From the NCBI GenBank assembly GCA_035280245.1, contig DATEGF010000372.1, positions 1-29,800 on the forward strand: a DNA stretch of 29,800 nt, written 5' to 3'. Below are positions 7,221 through 14,996 of the stretch, piece by piece. Every line of letters starts with the position of its first letter. Positions within the stretch are counted from its first letter, which is position 1. A program made the position numbers and the translations under genes. The notes below the pieces were generated by a model. It did no database searches and had not been told where the DNA came from. It saw nothing but the letters and a program-made list of their open reading frames with translations. The stretch comes from DASZHJ01 sp035280245. Lineage in GTDB: Bacteria; Pseudomonadota; Alphaproteobacteria; ATCC43930; CGMCC-115725.

Positions 7221-8792
7221 ATGACCGAGTCTGCGCGTCCGATCGAGCAATGGGTCCTGGCGAAGCCGCCGAAGGTGTCCGACCGCGGCATCGTGGTGGC
7301 GCAGCATTGGCGCGCGGCGGAGTGCGGCGCCGAGATCCTGGCCCAGGGCGGCAATGCCGTCGACGCGGCGGTGGCGACCGCGCTGGCGCTCGGCGTGGTC
7401 GAGCCGTGGATGAGCGGGATCGGCGGGTCGGGGCTTCTGGTCTATGGCGCGGCCAAGACCGGAGACGTGAAGGTGGTCGACTTCACCCTGGTCTCGGCCG
7501 CCGCGACCGATGCAAAGCGGTACCCGATCGCGGGCGGCGTCAGCGCCGACCTCTTCGGGTGGCCCATGGTCGAGGGCGACCGCAACGCCAAGGGCTTCGA
7601 ATCGATCTGTATCCCCGGCTCCGTCGCGGGCCTGGCACTCGCGCTCGAGAGTTTCGGGCGCAAGTCCTTCGCCGAGGTGATCGAGCCCGCGGCGCGGCTC
7701 GCCGAACGAGGCCTTCCGGTCGACTGGCACAGCAGTCTCAATGTGTCGCTTTGCGCGGCCGAGCTCCGGGAGTTTCCGGGCTCGCGCGCGGTCTATCTGC
7801 CGAATGACCTGCCACCGGTGCCGCCGCCCGCCGATACGATCCGCTATCTCCCGCTGAAGGCGCTTGCCCGCACCTATCGCCGCCTGCAGAAGGCGGGACC
7901 GCGCGATTTCTACGAGGGCGAACTCGCGCGCGCCATCGTCGCCGATCTCAATGCCGGCGGCAGCGTGATCTCCGCTCACGATCTTGCGACGTACCGCGCG
8001 CAGGTCGTCGATCCCCAGCGGCTCGACTATCGCGGCGTCACCATCAATGCGGCGCCGCTGCTTACCGGCGGCACTACGCTCCTGAAGGCGATGGCGACGC
8101 TCGCAAAGCGCATCCCCGGCGCCACCGCGGGCTATCCCGATGCCGGCGTGTTCCTCGCCTACGCCGAGGCGCTGCGCGACGCCTTCGCCGAGCGGCTGGA
8201 GACGCTCGGCCACGCGATGCCCGCGCTCACCAACACCACGCATCTCTCGGTGGTCGACAGCGACGGCAACATGGTGGCGCTCACCAATACGCTGCTCTCG
8301 CGCTTCGGCTCCAAGGTGGTGCTGCCGGAGACGGGCATCCCCATGAACAACGGCATGATGTGGTTCGACCCGACGCCCGACCGCGTCAACTCCATCGCGC
8401 CCGGCAAGAAGCCGCTCGCCAACATGTGCCCGGCGCTGCTGGTTCGGAAGGGCAAGCCCTGGGTCGCGCTCGGCGCCTGCGGCGGAAGGCGCATCATTCC
8501 TGCGGTGGCGCAGCTCACGTCGTTCCTGGTCGATTTCGAGATGTCGCTGCAGCAAGCCTTCGAGACGCCGCGGCTCGACGCCAGCACCGCCTCCGTCCTC
8601 TGCGACATGCGGATGGACCCCGCGATCGTGGCGGCGCTCGGCGCGCGCTTCCCGGTGGAGCGCGTCGAGAGCGCGGTCTATCCCTCGGGCTTCGCGATGG
8701 CGTCTGCGGTGATGCGCCAGACCACCACGGGCCGCAACACCGGCATGACGCACATCGCCTCGCCCGCGGCCGCGGCGGTGGTGGAGCCTTGA
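7221..8792 (+). CDS. Gamma-glutamyltransferase-fold Ntn hydrolase, probable non-glutathione substrate
   Basis: A 523-residue member of the gamma-glutamyltransferase superfamily, made as a proenzyme that cuts itself before a Thr nucleophile. Thr339 in NTTHLSVVDSDG is that residue, and Gly421-Gly422 supply the oxyanion-hole pair. Unlike periplasmic GGTs there is no signal peptide, so it probably works in the cytoplasm. Several E. coli residues that hold the gamma-glutamyl group appear changed by hand alignment: Arg114 is absent from the DFTLVSA region, Asn411 aligns with Leu359, Gln430 with Gly378 and Asp433 with Trp381. An acylase or amidase on another substrate is therefore likely. It starts a tight four-gene run with the next gene 10 bp away. 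Confidence 0.88.
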   Translation: MTESARPIEQWVLAKPPKVSDRGIVVAQHWRAAECGAEILAQGGNAVDAAVATALALGVVEPWMSGIGGSGLLVYGAAKTGDVKVVDFTLVSAAATDAKRYPIAGGVSADLFGWPMVEGDRNAKGFESICIPGSVAGLALALESFGRKSFAEVIEPAARLAERGLPVDWHSSLNVSLCAAELREFPGSRAVYLPNDLPPVPPPADTIRYLPLKALARTYRRLQKAGPRDFYEGELARAIVADLNAGGSVISAHDLATYRAQVVDPQRLDYRGVTINAAPLLTGGTTLLKAMATLAKRIPGATAGYPDAGVFLAYAEALRDAFAERLETLGHAMPALTNTTHLSVVDSDGNMVALTNTLLSRFGSKVVLPETGIPMNNGMMWFDPTPDRVNSIAPGKKPLANMCPALLVRKGKPWVALGACGGRRIIPAVAQLTSFLVDFEMSLQQAFETPRLDASTASVLCDMRMDPAIVAALGARFPVERVESAVYPSGFAMASAVMRQTTTGRNTGMTHIASPAAAAVVEP

Positions 8793-8802
8793 GCGTCCTT
8801 AC

Positions 8803-9963
8803 GTGAGCGCGGACTCCGGGAACAATCTCTACGGCGCTGCCGCCAAGGCGGAGTGGGGCCTCGCGCACGACCTCGCCAATCTCAACCACGGCTCCTTCGG
8901 CTCGACGCCGCTCAAGGTGATGGCGACGCAGGACGACTGGCGGCGCCGCATCGAGGCGAACCCGACCAAGTTCATGTCGCGGGAGTCGCGGCCGGCGCTG
9001 CGCGAGGCCGCGCGCAAGGTCGCGGCGGAGCTGGGCTCCGATGGCGACGACCTCGTCTTCAGCGAGAATGCGACGTCGGCGGCGAACGCGGTCCTGCGCT
9101 CGTTCGATTTCCGCCCCGGCGACGAGATCCTGATCACCAGCCTGGGCTATCCCGCGATCCGTAACGCCGCGCTCTATGTGGCGAGCCGCGCCGGGGCGCA
9201 TGTGGTCGAGGTCGAGATACCCCTACCGGTGCGCGGTCCCGACGACATCGTCTCCGCGGTCGAGGCGAAGCTCTCGAGCCGCACCCGGCTCGCGATCTTC
9301 GATCACATCTGCTCACACAGCGCGCTGGTGTTGCCTGTGGAGCGCTTAACCGAGGTCTCGCACCGCGTCGGCGCCGCGGTGCTGATCGACGGCGCTCATG
9401 TCCCCGGTCAGCTGCCGCTGAGCCTCGCGGGCCTCGACGTCGAGTATTACGTCGCCAATTTGCACAAGTGGATGATGGCGCCGCGCGGCACCGGCTTCCT
9501 CTGGGCGCACCGCGACCTGCAGCCCGCGCTCCATCCGCTGACGATTTCTCACGGCTACCAGAAGGGCTTCATCGCGGAGTTCGACTGGACCGGCACCAAG
9601 GAGCTCGCGGGTTGGCTCAGCGCACCCGCGGGCATCGAGTTCTTCCACCGCATGGGCGGCCCGCGCCTGATCGCGCGGAACCGCGAGCTCGTCCACGCCA
9701 TGGCGCGGATGCTGAGCCAAGCCTGGGGCACGCCGCTCGGTGGCCCCCTCGACATGTTCGCTTCGATGGCGGTGATCGCGCTGCCGAATGCAGGGCCTGC
9801 GACGCCGGAGCGCTCGACCGAGCTCCGCCTCCACCTCGCCGAGCGGCACAACATCGAGGCCGCAGTCAATGTCTCCGACGGCCGGCTCTGGGTCCGCATC
9901 ATGGCGCAGGCCTATAACGAGCCCGAGGACTACGAGCGCCTGCGTCGAGCCTTCGAGCGCTGA
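8803..9963 (+). CDS. Class V PLP-dependent aminotransferase-fold enzyme (isopenicillin-N-epimerase/cysteine-desulfurase-like)
   Basis: A 386-residue fold-type I PLP enzyme. The early LNHGSFGSTP motif is typical of the isopenicillin N epimerase-like branch. Asp196 in LIDGAHVPGQ would pair with the pyridine nitrogen. Lys222 in NLHKWMMAPRGTGFLW is the Schiff-base lysine. There is no desulfurase-type cysteine loop that I can recognise, so epimerase, lyase or aminotransferase activity are all open. Translation starts at GTG 8803, 10 bp after the GGT-like gene, and its stop overlaps the ATG of the next gene by one base (TGATG). The substrate is unknown; context suggests a shared pathway with its neighbours. 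Confidence 0.9.
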   Translation: MSADSGNNLYGAAAKAEWGLAHDLANLNHGSFGSTPLKVMATQDDWRRRIEANPTKFMSRESRPALREAARKVAAELGSDGDDLVFSENATSAANAVLRSFDFRPGDEILITSLGYPAIRNAALYVASRAGAHVVEVEIPLPVRGPDDIVSAVEAKLSSRTRLAIFDHICSHSALVLPVERLTEVSHRVGAAVLIDGAHVPGQLPLSLAGLDVEYYVANLHKWMMAPRGTGFLWAHRDLQPALHPLTISHGYQKGFIAEFDWTGTKELAGWLSAPAGIEFFHRMGGPRLIARNRELVHAMARMLSQAWGTPLGGPLDMFASMAVIALPNAGPATPERSTELRLHLAERHNIEAAVNVSDGRLWVRIMAQAYNEPEDYERLRRAFER

Positions 9964-11621
9964 TGTTCTTCGCGCACATCCGCCCGATCCATCCAGTCCG
10001 CGCATTGCTGACGTTGGCGCTGGGGACGGCGCTGATGTCGCTGCTGTTCCTGCCAGAGCCGCTTGCCAACGAGAATCGCGTGGCGCTCGACTGGCGGCCC
10101 GAGATCGAGGTGCTGCTGCTGGTGGGGCTCGTCGCGGTCTTCTCCGCGCTCGGGCGGCGCATGCCGACGGGACTCCGCTGGATCGCCGCGGGCCTGCTGA
10201 CGGCCGGCGCGCTCCTGCACGCGATCGCCGCGGCGGTGCCGAGCTTCTTGGAGCGCGAGCTCGATCTCTACTGGGACCTGCCGCATGTGCCAAGCCTCGT
10301 CGGCCTGTTCTTCGCGGCGAAGGGGTGGGTGAAGGCGAGCCTCATCCTGCTCGGCGTTGCCCTTGCGCTGGTGGCGCTCGTGGCGGCGATCGCCCTGCTG
10401 CTGCGCGCCATGGAGCGGGCGCTCCGCGGCGGCCGTCGGCCCGAGCTGGCGCTCGCCGTCGTGGGGCTCTCCGTGATCCTGTTGCCGATTCCCTGGCCGG
10501 CCGTGGGCTCGCTCACGAGCGCCGGCATGAGCCGCGAGGTCGGCCATCAGATCGGCAATGCGTGGTTCAGCTTCCGCGTGCTGAACGGCGGCGGCGGTCC
10601 CTATGGCGAGGCGCTGGCGAGCCCCGAGCCGCCCGTGCGCGACTTGAAGAACCTGCAGGGCCACGACGTCTATCTCGTGTTCTTCGAATCCTACGGCACG
10701 ACGGTGCTGGACGATCCGCAGTTCGCCGCCGAGATCAAGCCGGCTCTCGCGGTGTTCGAGGCGAGCGTCGAGGACGCCGGCTACTACATGGTCTCGAATC
10801 GGATCGACTCGCCGACCTTCGGGGGTGGCTCGTGGCTGGCACACGGCACCATCGCGAGCGGACTCAAGCTCGACCGCTTCCTCTATGGCCTGCTGCTCAG
10901 CAGCAATCGCCGCACGCTCACGAGCTATTTCGCCGCCGCCGGCTATCACACCCTCAACATCATGCCGGGCATCAAGAAGCCCTGGCCCGAGGGCGCATAT
11001 TGGGGCTTCGAGCGGCTGATCAACGGCAAGGATCTCGCCTATGACGGGCCGGAGTTCGGCTGGTTCGACGTGCCGGACCAATGGACCCTCAAGAAGGCGC
11101 TGGAGATCGTCGACGCCGAGCCGCATCCGCCGCAGCTCACCCAGATCGTCCTGGTGTCGAGCCACACGCCCTTCGCGCCGGTGCCGCCTTACGTGGAGGA
11201 CTGGAGCGACGTCGGTCCCTACAAGGGGATCACGCAGGACGAGTGGAGCAAGATCTACAAGGATCCGGACTGGTGGCACCTGGAAGCGCCCTATCTGCAG
11301 TCGGTGAAATACGATCTGAAAGTGTTGGCCGGCTGGATGCGCCAGCTCAAGGGTCAGCCCCTGATCATCGTCCTCGGCGATCACCAGCCGCCCGGCTTCG
11401 TCTCCGGCGCCGAGGCGCCCCACACCGTGCCGATCCACGTGCTATCGCGCGACGAGGATCTAGTGTTGCCGTTCACGAGCCTCGGCTATGTCGCGGGTGT
11501 TACGCCGCCGGTCGCCGGTCCGTTCAAAGGCATGGAGAGCTTCCTGCCGGACTTCCTGAGCCTCTTCGCGGGCGGCCACTCCGTCGCCAAGGCGCCTGAC
11601 GCCATCGTCCCTGACCCCTGA
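9963..11621 (+). CDS. Membrane-anchored LtaS/sulfatase-superfamily enzyme
   Basis: A 552-residue protein with four or five hydrophobic segments in the first ~180 residues (about 12-30, 48-62, 72-92, 125-148, 162-180) followed by an extracytoplasmic alkaline-phosphatase-superfamily domain. Metal ligands are suggested by Glu242 in VFFESYG and by Asp473-His474 in VLGDHQPP; a Ser or Thr between 283 and 290 (SPTFGGGS) would be the nucleophile. The layout resembles lipoteichoic acid synthase and phosphoethanolamine or phosphoglycerol transferases, which move head groups from lipids to surface polymers. In a Gram-negative the target could be a periplasmic glucan or lipid A-like acceptor. The gene is coupled to the aminotransferase by a one-base overlap. 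Confidence 0.85.
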   Translation: MFFAHIRPIHPVRALLTLALGTALMSLLFLPEPLANENRVALDWRPEIEVLLLVGLVAVFSALGRRMPTGLRWIAAGLLTAGALLHAIAAAVPSFLERELDLYWDLPHVPSLVGLFFAAKGWVKASLILLGVALALVALVAAIALLLRAMERALRGGRRPELALAVVGLSVILLPIPWPAVGSLTSAGMSREVGHQIGNAWFSFRVLNGGGGPYGEALASPEPPVRDLKNLQGHDVYLVFFESYGTTVLDDPQFAAEIKPALAVFEASVEDAGYYMVSNRIDSPTFGGGSWLAHGTIASGLKLDRFLYGLLLSSNRRTLTSYFAAAGYHTLNIMPGIKKPWPEGAYWGFERLINGKDLAYDGPEFGWFDVPDQWTLKKALEIVDAEPHPPQLTQIVLVSSHTPFAPVPPYVEDWSDVGPYKGITQDEWSKIYKDPDWWHLEAPYLQSVKYDLKVLAGWMRQLKGQPLIIVLGDHQPPGFVSGAEAPHTVPIHVLSRDEDLVLPFTSLGYVAGVTPPVAGPFKGMESFLPDFLSLFAGGHSVAKAPDAIVPDP

Positions 11622-11634
11622 TCGGAGCTCGCCG

Positions 11635-12489
11635 CTGACCATCGATCCCTACGCGCTCGAGGCCGCCCTCGCGCACTACCGCTCGCAGGGCTATGCCGTG
11701 CTGCCGGCCGTGTTCAACCTGGCGGAGGTCGCGACGATCGCCGCGCGCTTCGACCTGCATTGGGCGATGGGCCTCAGCTATCGCACCAGCTTCCGGCACA
11801 GCAACCTGTTCTACCGGCTGGGCCACGACCCCAAGCTCGGCAAGATCCTCCGGCTGGTGCAGTGGGCTTGCTACGGCGATCCCGTGCTCGAGCAGGTCCG
11901 GCGCCACCCGCGGCTCTTCGAGATCCTGGAGCCGCTCCTGGGCCGTGACATCAAGCAGATCGTGAATCAGCTGCACTGGAAGCCGCCGGGCGCCGCCGAG
12001 GCTGATTTCGCCTTCCATCAGGATGTGCGCTCGCGCCGGCCGCGCGAGGCTTACCGCAACCTCGCGATCTCCTACGTGCAGACCGGCATCGCGATCGACC
12101 GGCAATCCCGCGACAACGGCTGCATGCGCGTGTTGCCGGCCTCGCATCTGCGCGGTGAGCTCCAGATCCCGACGCCCGCCCAGGTGCTGGGAGGTCCGCC
12201 GACCGACGACGCGCTCCGCGCGGTCGGCCTCGACCCCGCGAAGGCGATCGATCTCGAGCTGCAGCCGGGCGACGTCGCGATCTGGAACGTGTTCCTGGTG
12301 CACGGGTCGGGGGCGAACGTGACGCCCGGCGACCGCCGCTTCTACATCAACGGCTACGTCCGCGCCGCCGACTGCGACCGCGGCGAATGGACCTTCCGCG
12401 ACGGCCAGCCGATCGGCATCAACATCCCCACCCTGGTCCACTACGAGGACCTCAACGACCACCCCGAGCCGCACTACGTGGAGGGGTGA
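11635..12489 (+). CDS. Phytanoyl-CoA dioxygenase (PhyH) family protein, probable CTG start
   Basis: An Fe(II)/2-oxoglutarate-dependent oxygenase fold. The HxD iron-binding pair is FHQD (His codon at 12016), the distal His is in LVHGSGANV (12301), followed by Arg residues in DRRFYING that would bind 2-oxoglutarate. The first ATG/GTG/TTG is a GTG at 11698, but it would remove a family-typical N-terminus (HYRSQGYAVLPAVF). The frame is open upstream, and a CTG at 11635 lies 7 bases after GGAG, directly after the preceding stop, so I take that start (284 residues). It is the last of four closely packed genes. Hydroxylation of a small metabolite is likely; the substrate is unknown. Confidence 0.85.
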   Translation: MTIDPYALEAALAHYRSQGYAVLPAVFNLAEVATIAARFDLHWAMGLSYRTSFRHSNLFYRLGHDPKLGKILRLVQWACYGDPVLEQVRRHPRLFEILEPLLGRDIKQIVNQLHWKPPGAAEADFAFHQDVRSRRPREAYRNLAISYVQTGIAIDRQSRDNGCMRVLPASHLRGELQIPTPAQVLGGPPTDDALRAVGLDPAKAIDLELQPGDVAIWNVFLVHGSGANVTPGDRRFYINGYVRAADCDRGEWTFRDGQPIGINIPTLVHYEDLNDHPEPHYVEG

Positions 12490-12503
12490 GCGTTTCGCGG
12501 CTT

Positions 12504-12619
12504 CGCCCTTCGACACGCTCGCTGACGCGAGCGCGCTCAGGGTGAGGTGAGTTTGAAGGCAGATCTCACACACCCCTCGTCTTGAGCGCGCGCCGCAGGC
12601 GCGTGTCGAAGGACAAGGG
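12504..12619. repeat. Paired inverted palindromic repeat, family B
   Basis: Two units face each other: 12506-12547 and 12575-12619. Both contain TTCGACACGC at the outer side and GCGCGCTCA at the inner side. Each also carries its own hairpin (GCTCGC/GCGAGC in the first, CGCGCC/GGCGCG in the second). The pair lies between the PhyH gene and brnT and may end transcription of the upstream operon. A second pair is at 24261-24382. Confidence 0.75.
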
Positions 12620-12668
12620 TCCGCTAGAGTCTCGCCACTCCTCTCCGAAGCAACTCGCCGCGTTCTTG

Positions 12669-12734
12669 GGGTATGCTGACTGCGCGTGCAGCCGGTCGCT
12701 CGATGCAGCCAAATGTATTGACAACAGCATACCC
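12669..12734. promoter_or_regulatory. 10-bp inverted repeat around the brnTA promoter (operator candidate)
   Basis: GGGTATGCTG at 12669-12678 and CAGCATACCC at 12725-12734 are perfect reverse complements 46 bp apart. The right arm lies inside the promoter spacer. BrnA antitoxins bind and repress their own promoter, so a BrnA site is the natural reading, but binding here is inferred. Confidence 0.5.
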
Positions 12735-12745
12735 TCGCCCACAAT
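12718..12745 (+). promoter_or_regulatory. Candidate brnTA promoter
   Basis: TTGACA at 12718-12723 and CACAAT at 12740-12745, spacing 16 bp. Transcription would start about 12752, at or next to the GTG at 12754, so the message may be nearly leaderless. Confidence 0.45.
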
Positions 12746-12753
12746 CTTCATCC

Positions 12754-13068
12754 GTGAACGAGCGGATTGCCGGGTTCGAGTGGGATGAGGCAAATCGAGA
12801 GAAATGCCGGAAGCACGGCGTATCGCCCGCCGAGATCGAGAGCACGTTTCACCGTCCCATCGCGGTGTTCCCTGATCCCGCTCATTCTCGGAGCGAGACG
12901 CGCTTCAAGGCTATCGGGAAAACCGACAAGGGACGGAGCATTCTGATCGTATTCACGCTACGCAGGCGGGAAGGCGAGACCGTGATCCGGCCGATCAGCG
13001 CCCGCTACATGCATCGCAAAGAGGTAAAGTACTATGAAGCGGAAGTTGCCAAATCTGAGAAGCGATAA
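12754..13068 (+). CDS. brnT: BrnT-family ribonuclease toxin
   Basis: BrnT is a small ribonuclease that arrests translation and is neutralised by BrnA. The 104-residue product shows the family pattern: FEWDEANREKCRKHGVS at the start, a central RFKAIGKTDKGRSILIVFT beta region, and IRPISARYMHRKEVKYY at the C-terminus. Catalytic-type charged residues (Glu, Lys, Arg in these segments) are in place, so it looks intact. The GTG at 12754 is preferred; an in-frame ATG at 12673 would add 27 residues lacking family similarity and lies within the left operator arm. The gene overlaps brnA by 35 bases, so the pair is co-translated. Confidence 0.88.
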   Translation: MNERIAGFEWDEANREKCRKHGVSPAEIESTFHRPIAVFPDPAHSRSETRFKAIGKTDKGRSILIVFTLRRREGETVIRPISARYMHRKEVKYYEAEVAKSEKR

Positions 13069-13294
13069 GGAGGCCGAGGCGTTCGTCGCCAAAGCGGACC
13101 TGACCGACTACGACCTGGCGGATTTGAAGACGGTGCGCTTCGAGTTTCAACCGAAGAGCGAGCGCGTCAATATGCGTCTACCAAAGCCGCTGCTGAAGGC
13201 TGTCAAGGCGTCGGCCGCGAAAGCCGGGATGCCCTATCAGCGCTTCATTCGCCATGCGTTGGAAGCGGCCGTGCAGCCACGAAAGCGAGCTTAG
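13034..13294 (+). CDS. brnA: BrnA-family antitoxin (ribbon-helix-helix)
   Basis: An 86-residue antitoxin that binds BrnT and represses the shared promoter. The C-terminal half holds a ribbon-helix-helix: the strand SERVNMRLPKPLLKAVKASA and the second helix MPYQRFIRHALEAAV. The acidic N-terminal half (about residues 10-35) is the expected toxin-contacting part. It starts inside brnT, 35 bases before that stop. Confidence 0.88.
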   Translation: MKRKLPNLRSDKEAEAFVAKADLTDYDLADLKTVRFEFQPKSERVNMRLPKPLLKAVKASAAKAGMPYQRFIRHALEAAVQPRKRA

Positions 13295-13371
13295 ACTAGG
13301 CGAACGCCTCGATCGTTTTCCGGGTGTGGAAAGATTTTCGAAGTTGGGCGACCGGACTCGCATCTCGGCGC

Positions 13372-14487
13372 TTAACTCAAGCCCGCTACAACTCTCCTAA
13401 ACGCGTCCGCGAAATCCACGCGCTCTTGCGGGGTGCCGACTGTGACGCGGATGCAGCGGTTCAAGGGCGCGACGCCGGGCATGCGGACGAAGACGGCTTC
13501 GTCCTCGAGGAGGCGCTTCATCGACGTCGTGGCGCGCGAGGGGGTGCCGAGGTCGATCGCGACGAAGTTGGTGGCGGACGGCAGGGTCTTGAGGCCGAGC
13601 TCGGTGGCGAGCGTGTCGTAATCGCGGCGGCCGGTCTCGACCGCGCGCACCACGCTCGCGATGAAGTCGGGATCGCCCAGCGACGCGTAAGCGCCTTCTT
13701 GCGCCACGCGGTTGACGCCGAAGTGATGGCGGATCTTGTCGAAGGCGCGGATGGTCTCCTGCGGCGCGATGGCGTAGCCGATGCGCGCGCCCGCCATGCC
13801 ATGCGCCTTGGAGAAAGTGCGCAGCCGGATCACGCGCGGATCCTCCGCGTCGATCGCGGGGAGCGCGTCCGCCGGCGCGAAGTCCGCATAGGCCTCGTCG
13901 AGGACGAGGATGCAACCCTCGGGCAGGCGCTCGATCAGCCGCAGGATCTCGGCGCCGTTGATCCAGCTCCCCGTGGGATTGTCGGGGTTCGAGAGATAAA
14001 CGAGGCGCGCGCGCCGCCGGCGCGCGAGCGTGCCCAGTCCCTCGGGATCGTTGCGGTCGGCGACGTAAGGCGTGTTCACGAGCTTGCCGCCGAAGCCGTT
14101 CACGTGGAAGGCGAAGGTCGGATAGGCGCCCAAGGACATCGCGACGCGATCGCCAGGATCGACGAAGCTGCGCACGATCAATCCCAAGAGATCGTCGATG
14201 CCGGCGCCCAGCACCACGTTGTCGCGCGCGATGTTGTGGCGCCGCGCGATCGCCTCGCGCAGGACGAAGCCCTCGGGATCGCAGTACCAGTTGACGCGGC
14301 TCGACGCCGCTTGCATCGCGTCGATGGCTTTCGGCGAGGGACCGAAAGCGCTCTCGTTGGCGCCGATCCGGACCTTGAGCGTCCGGCCGATACGCCGCTC
14401 CAGCGCCTCCGGCGGCACGAACGGCACCACCGCGGGAAGCGCCGACAGGAGCCACGCATAGCGCGGCCGGGACGCGGCTTTGGTCAT
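13372..14487 (-). CDS. HisC-like class I/II PLP aminotransferase
   Basis: A 371-residue fold-type I aminotransferase close to histidinol-phosphate aminotransferases. It has the NES substrate-side motif (44-46), NPDNPTG (167-173), Asp197 in DEAYADF for the pyridine nitrogen, Lys227 in RTFSKAHGMAGARIGY as the Schiff-base lysine, and a C-terminal arginine in RCIRVTVG for the carboxylate. Whether it serves histidine synthesis or aromatic/phenylalanine metabolism cannot be told; no other his genes lie nearby. The ATG at 14487 follows AGGAGG at about 11 bases. It is downstream of tatA on the same strand, with a strong hairpin between the two. Confidence 0.88.
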   Translation of the reverse strand: MTKAASRPRYAWLLSALPAVVPFVPPEALERRIGRTLKVRIGANESAFGPSPKAIDAMQAASSRVNWYCDPEGFVLREAIARRHNIARDNVVLGAGIDDLLGLIVRSFVDPGDRVAMSLGAYPTFAFHVNGFGGKLVNTPYVADRNDPEGLGTLARRRRARLVYLSNPDNPTGSWINGAEILRLIERLPEGCILVLDEAYADFAPADALPAIDAEDPRVIRLRTFSKAHGMAGARIGYAIAPQETIRAFDKIRHHFGVNRVAQEGAYASLGDPDFIASVVRAVETGRRDYDTLATELGLKTLPSATNFVAIDLGTPSRATTSMKRLLEDEAVFVRMPGVAPLNRCIRVTVGTPQERVDFADAFRRVVAGLS

Positions 14488-14512
14488 GGATCTCCGGACC
14501 TCCTGAACGGCA

Positions 14513-14537
14513 GCGGCGCGTCCCGGGGACGCGCCGC
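14513..14537 (-). terminator. Strong GC hairpin between tatA and the HisC-like gene
   Basis: The arms GCGGCGCGTCC and GGACGCGCCGC pair perfectly around CCG. There is no T-run after it on the minus strand, so it may be a pause, a processing site or a weak terminator behind tatA. Confidence 0.45.
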
Positions 14538-14563
14538 CGGTATCCCCCTCTATTTTGTCGCGA

Positions 14564-14806
14564 TCAGGTGCGGTCGGTCGCCGCGTGCTCGGTGTGCGTG
14601 GGGCTCGCGGTACCCGCGGTCTGCTGCTGCGTGACCTTGGGTGGCGTCTCCGATTCCGCGGTCTCCTCTTCCTTCATACCGTGCTTGAAGGCCTTGATGC
14701 CTTTCGCGAAGTCACCCATGACGTTGGTGAGCTTGCCGCGGCCGCCGAACAGGACCGCGACAACTGCGATGAGGAGAAGCCAGTGCCAAATGCTTAAGCC
14801 GCCCAT
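14564..14806 (-). CDS. tatA: Sec-independent (Tat) protein translocase subunit TatA
   Basis: TatA oligomers form the passage for folded twin-arginine substrates across the inner membrane. The 80-residue protein has the N-terminal transmembrane helix (IWHWLLLIAVVAVLF, 6-20), the FG hinge (20-21), the amphipathic helix with KLTNVMGDFAKGIKAFK (25-41), and a disordered Glu/Thr-rich tail. GAGGA lies about 9 bases before the ATG. tatB and tatC are not adjacent, so the rest of the translocase is elsewhere. Compare the shorter TatA-like protein at 19073-19216. Confidence 0.93.
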   Translation of the reverse strand: MGGLSIWHWLLLIAVVAVLFGGRGKLTNVMGDFAKGIKAFKHGMKEEETAESETPPKVTQQQTAGTASPTHTEHAATDRT

Positions 14807-14996
14807 GTGTGAGATCCTCGAACCCTAGGGGGAATTGCAGGGAAGGCGACGGCGAGCGGGGTTTTTTGTCAAGGGGAAACCGCGCTGGCGCCGGGACTTG
14901 GCCGTTTCTCCATGGCTCGGAGCGACTTCCGGCACAGGACGTGCCCGGCCATTTTCGCCTATACTCCGTCGCACACCAGTGTATTCCCGCTGGACC

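Noticed and set aside
12673..12753. ATG 12673 as the brnT start
   Set aside because: It adds 27 residues without BrnT similarity and lies within the inverted-repeat arm upstream of the promoter.
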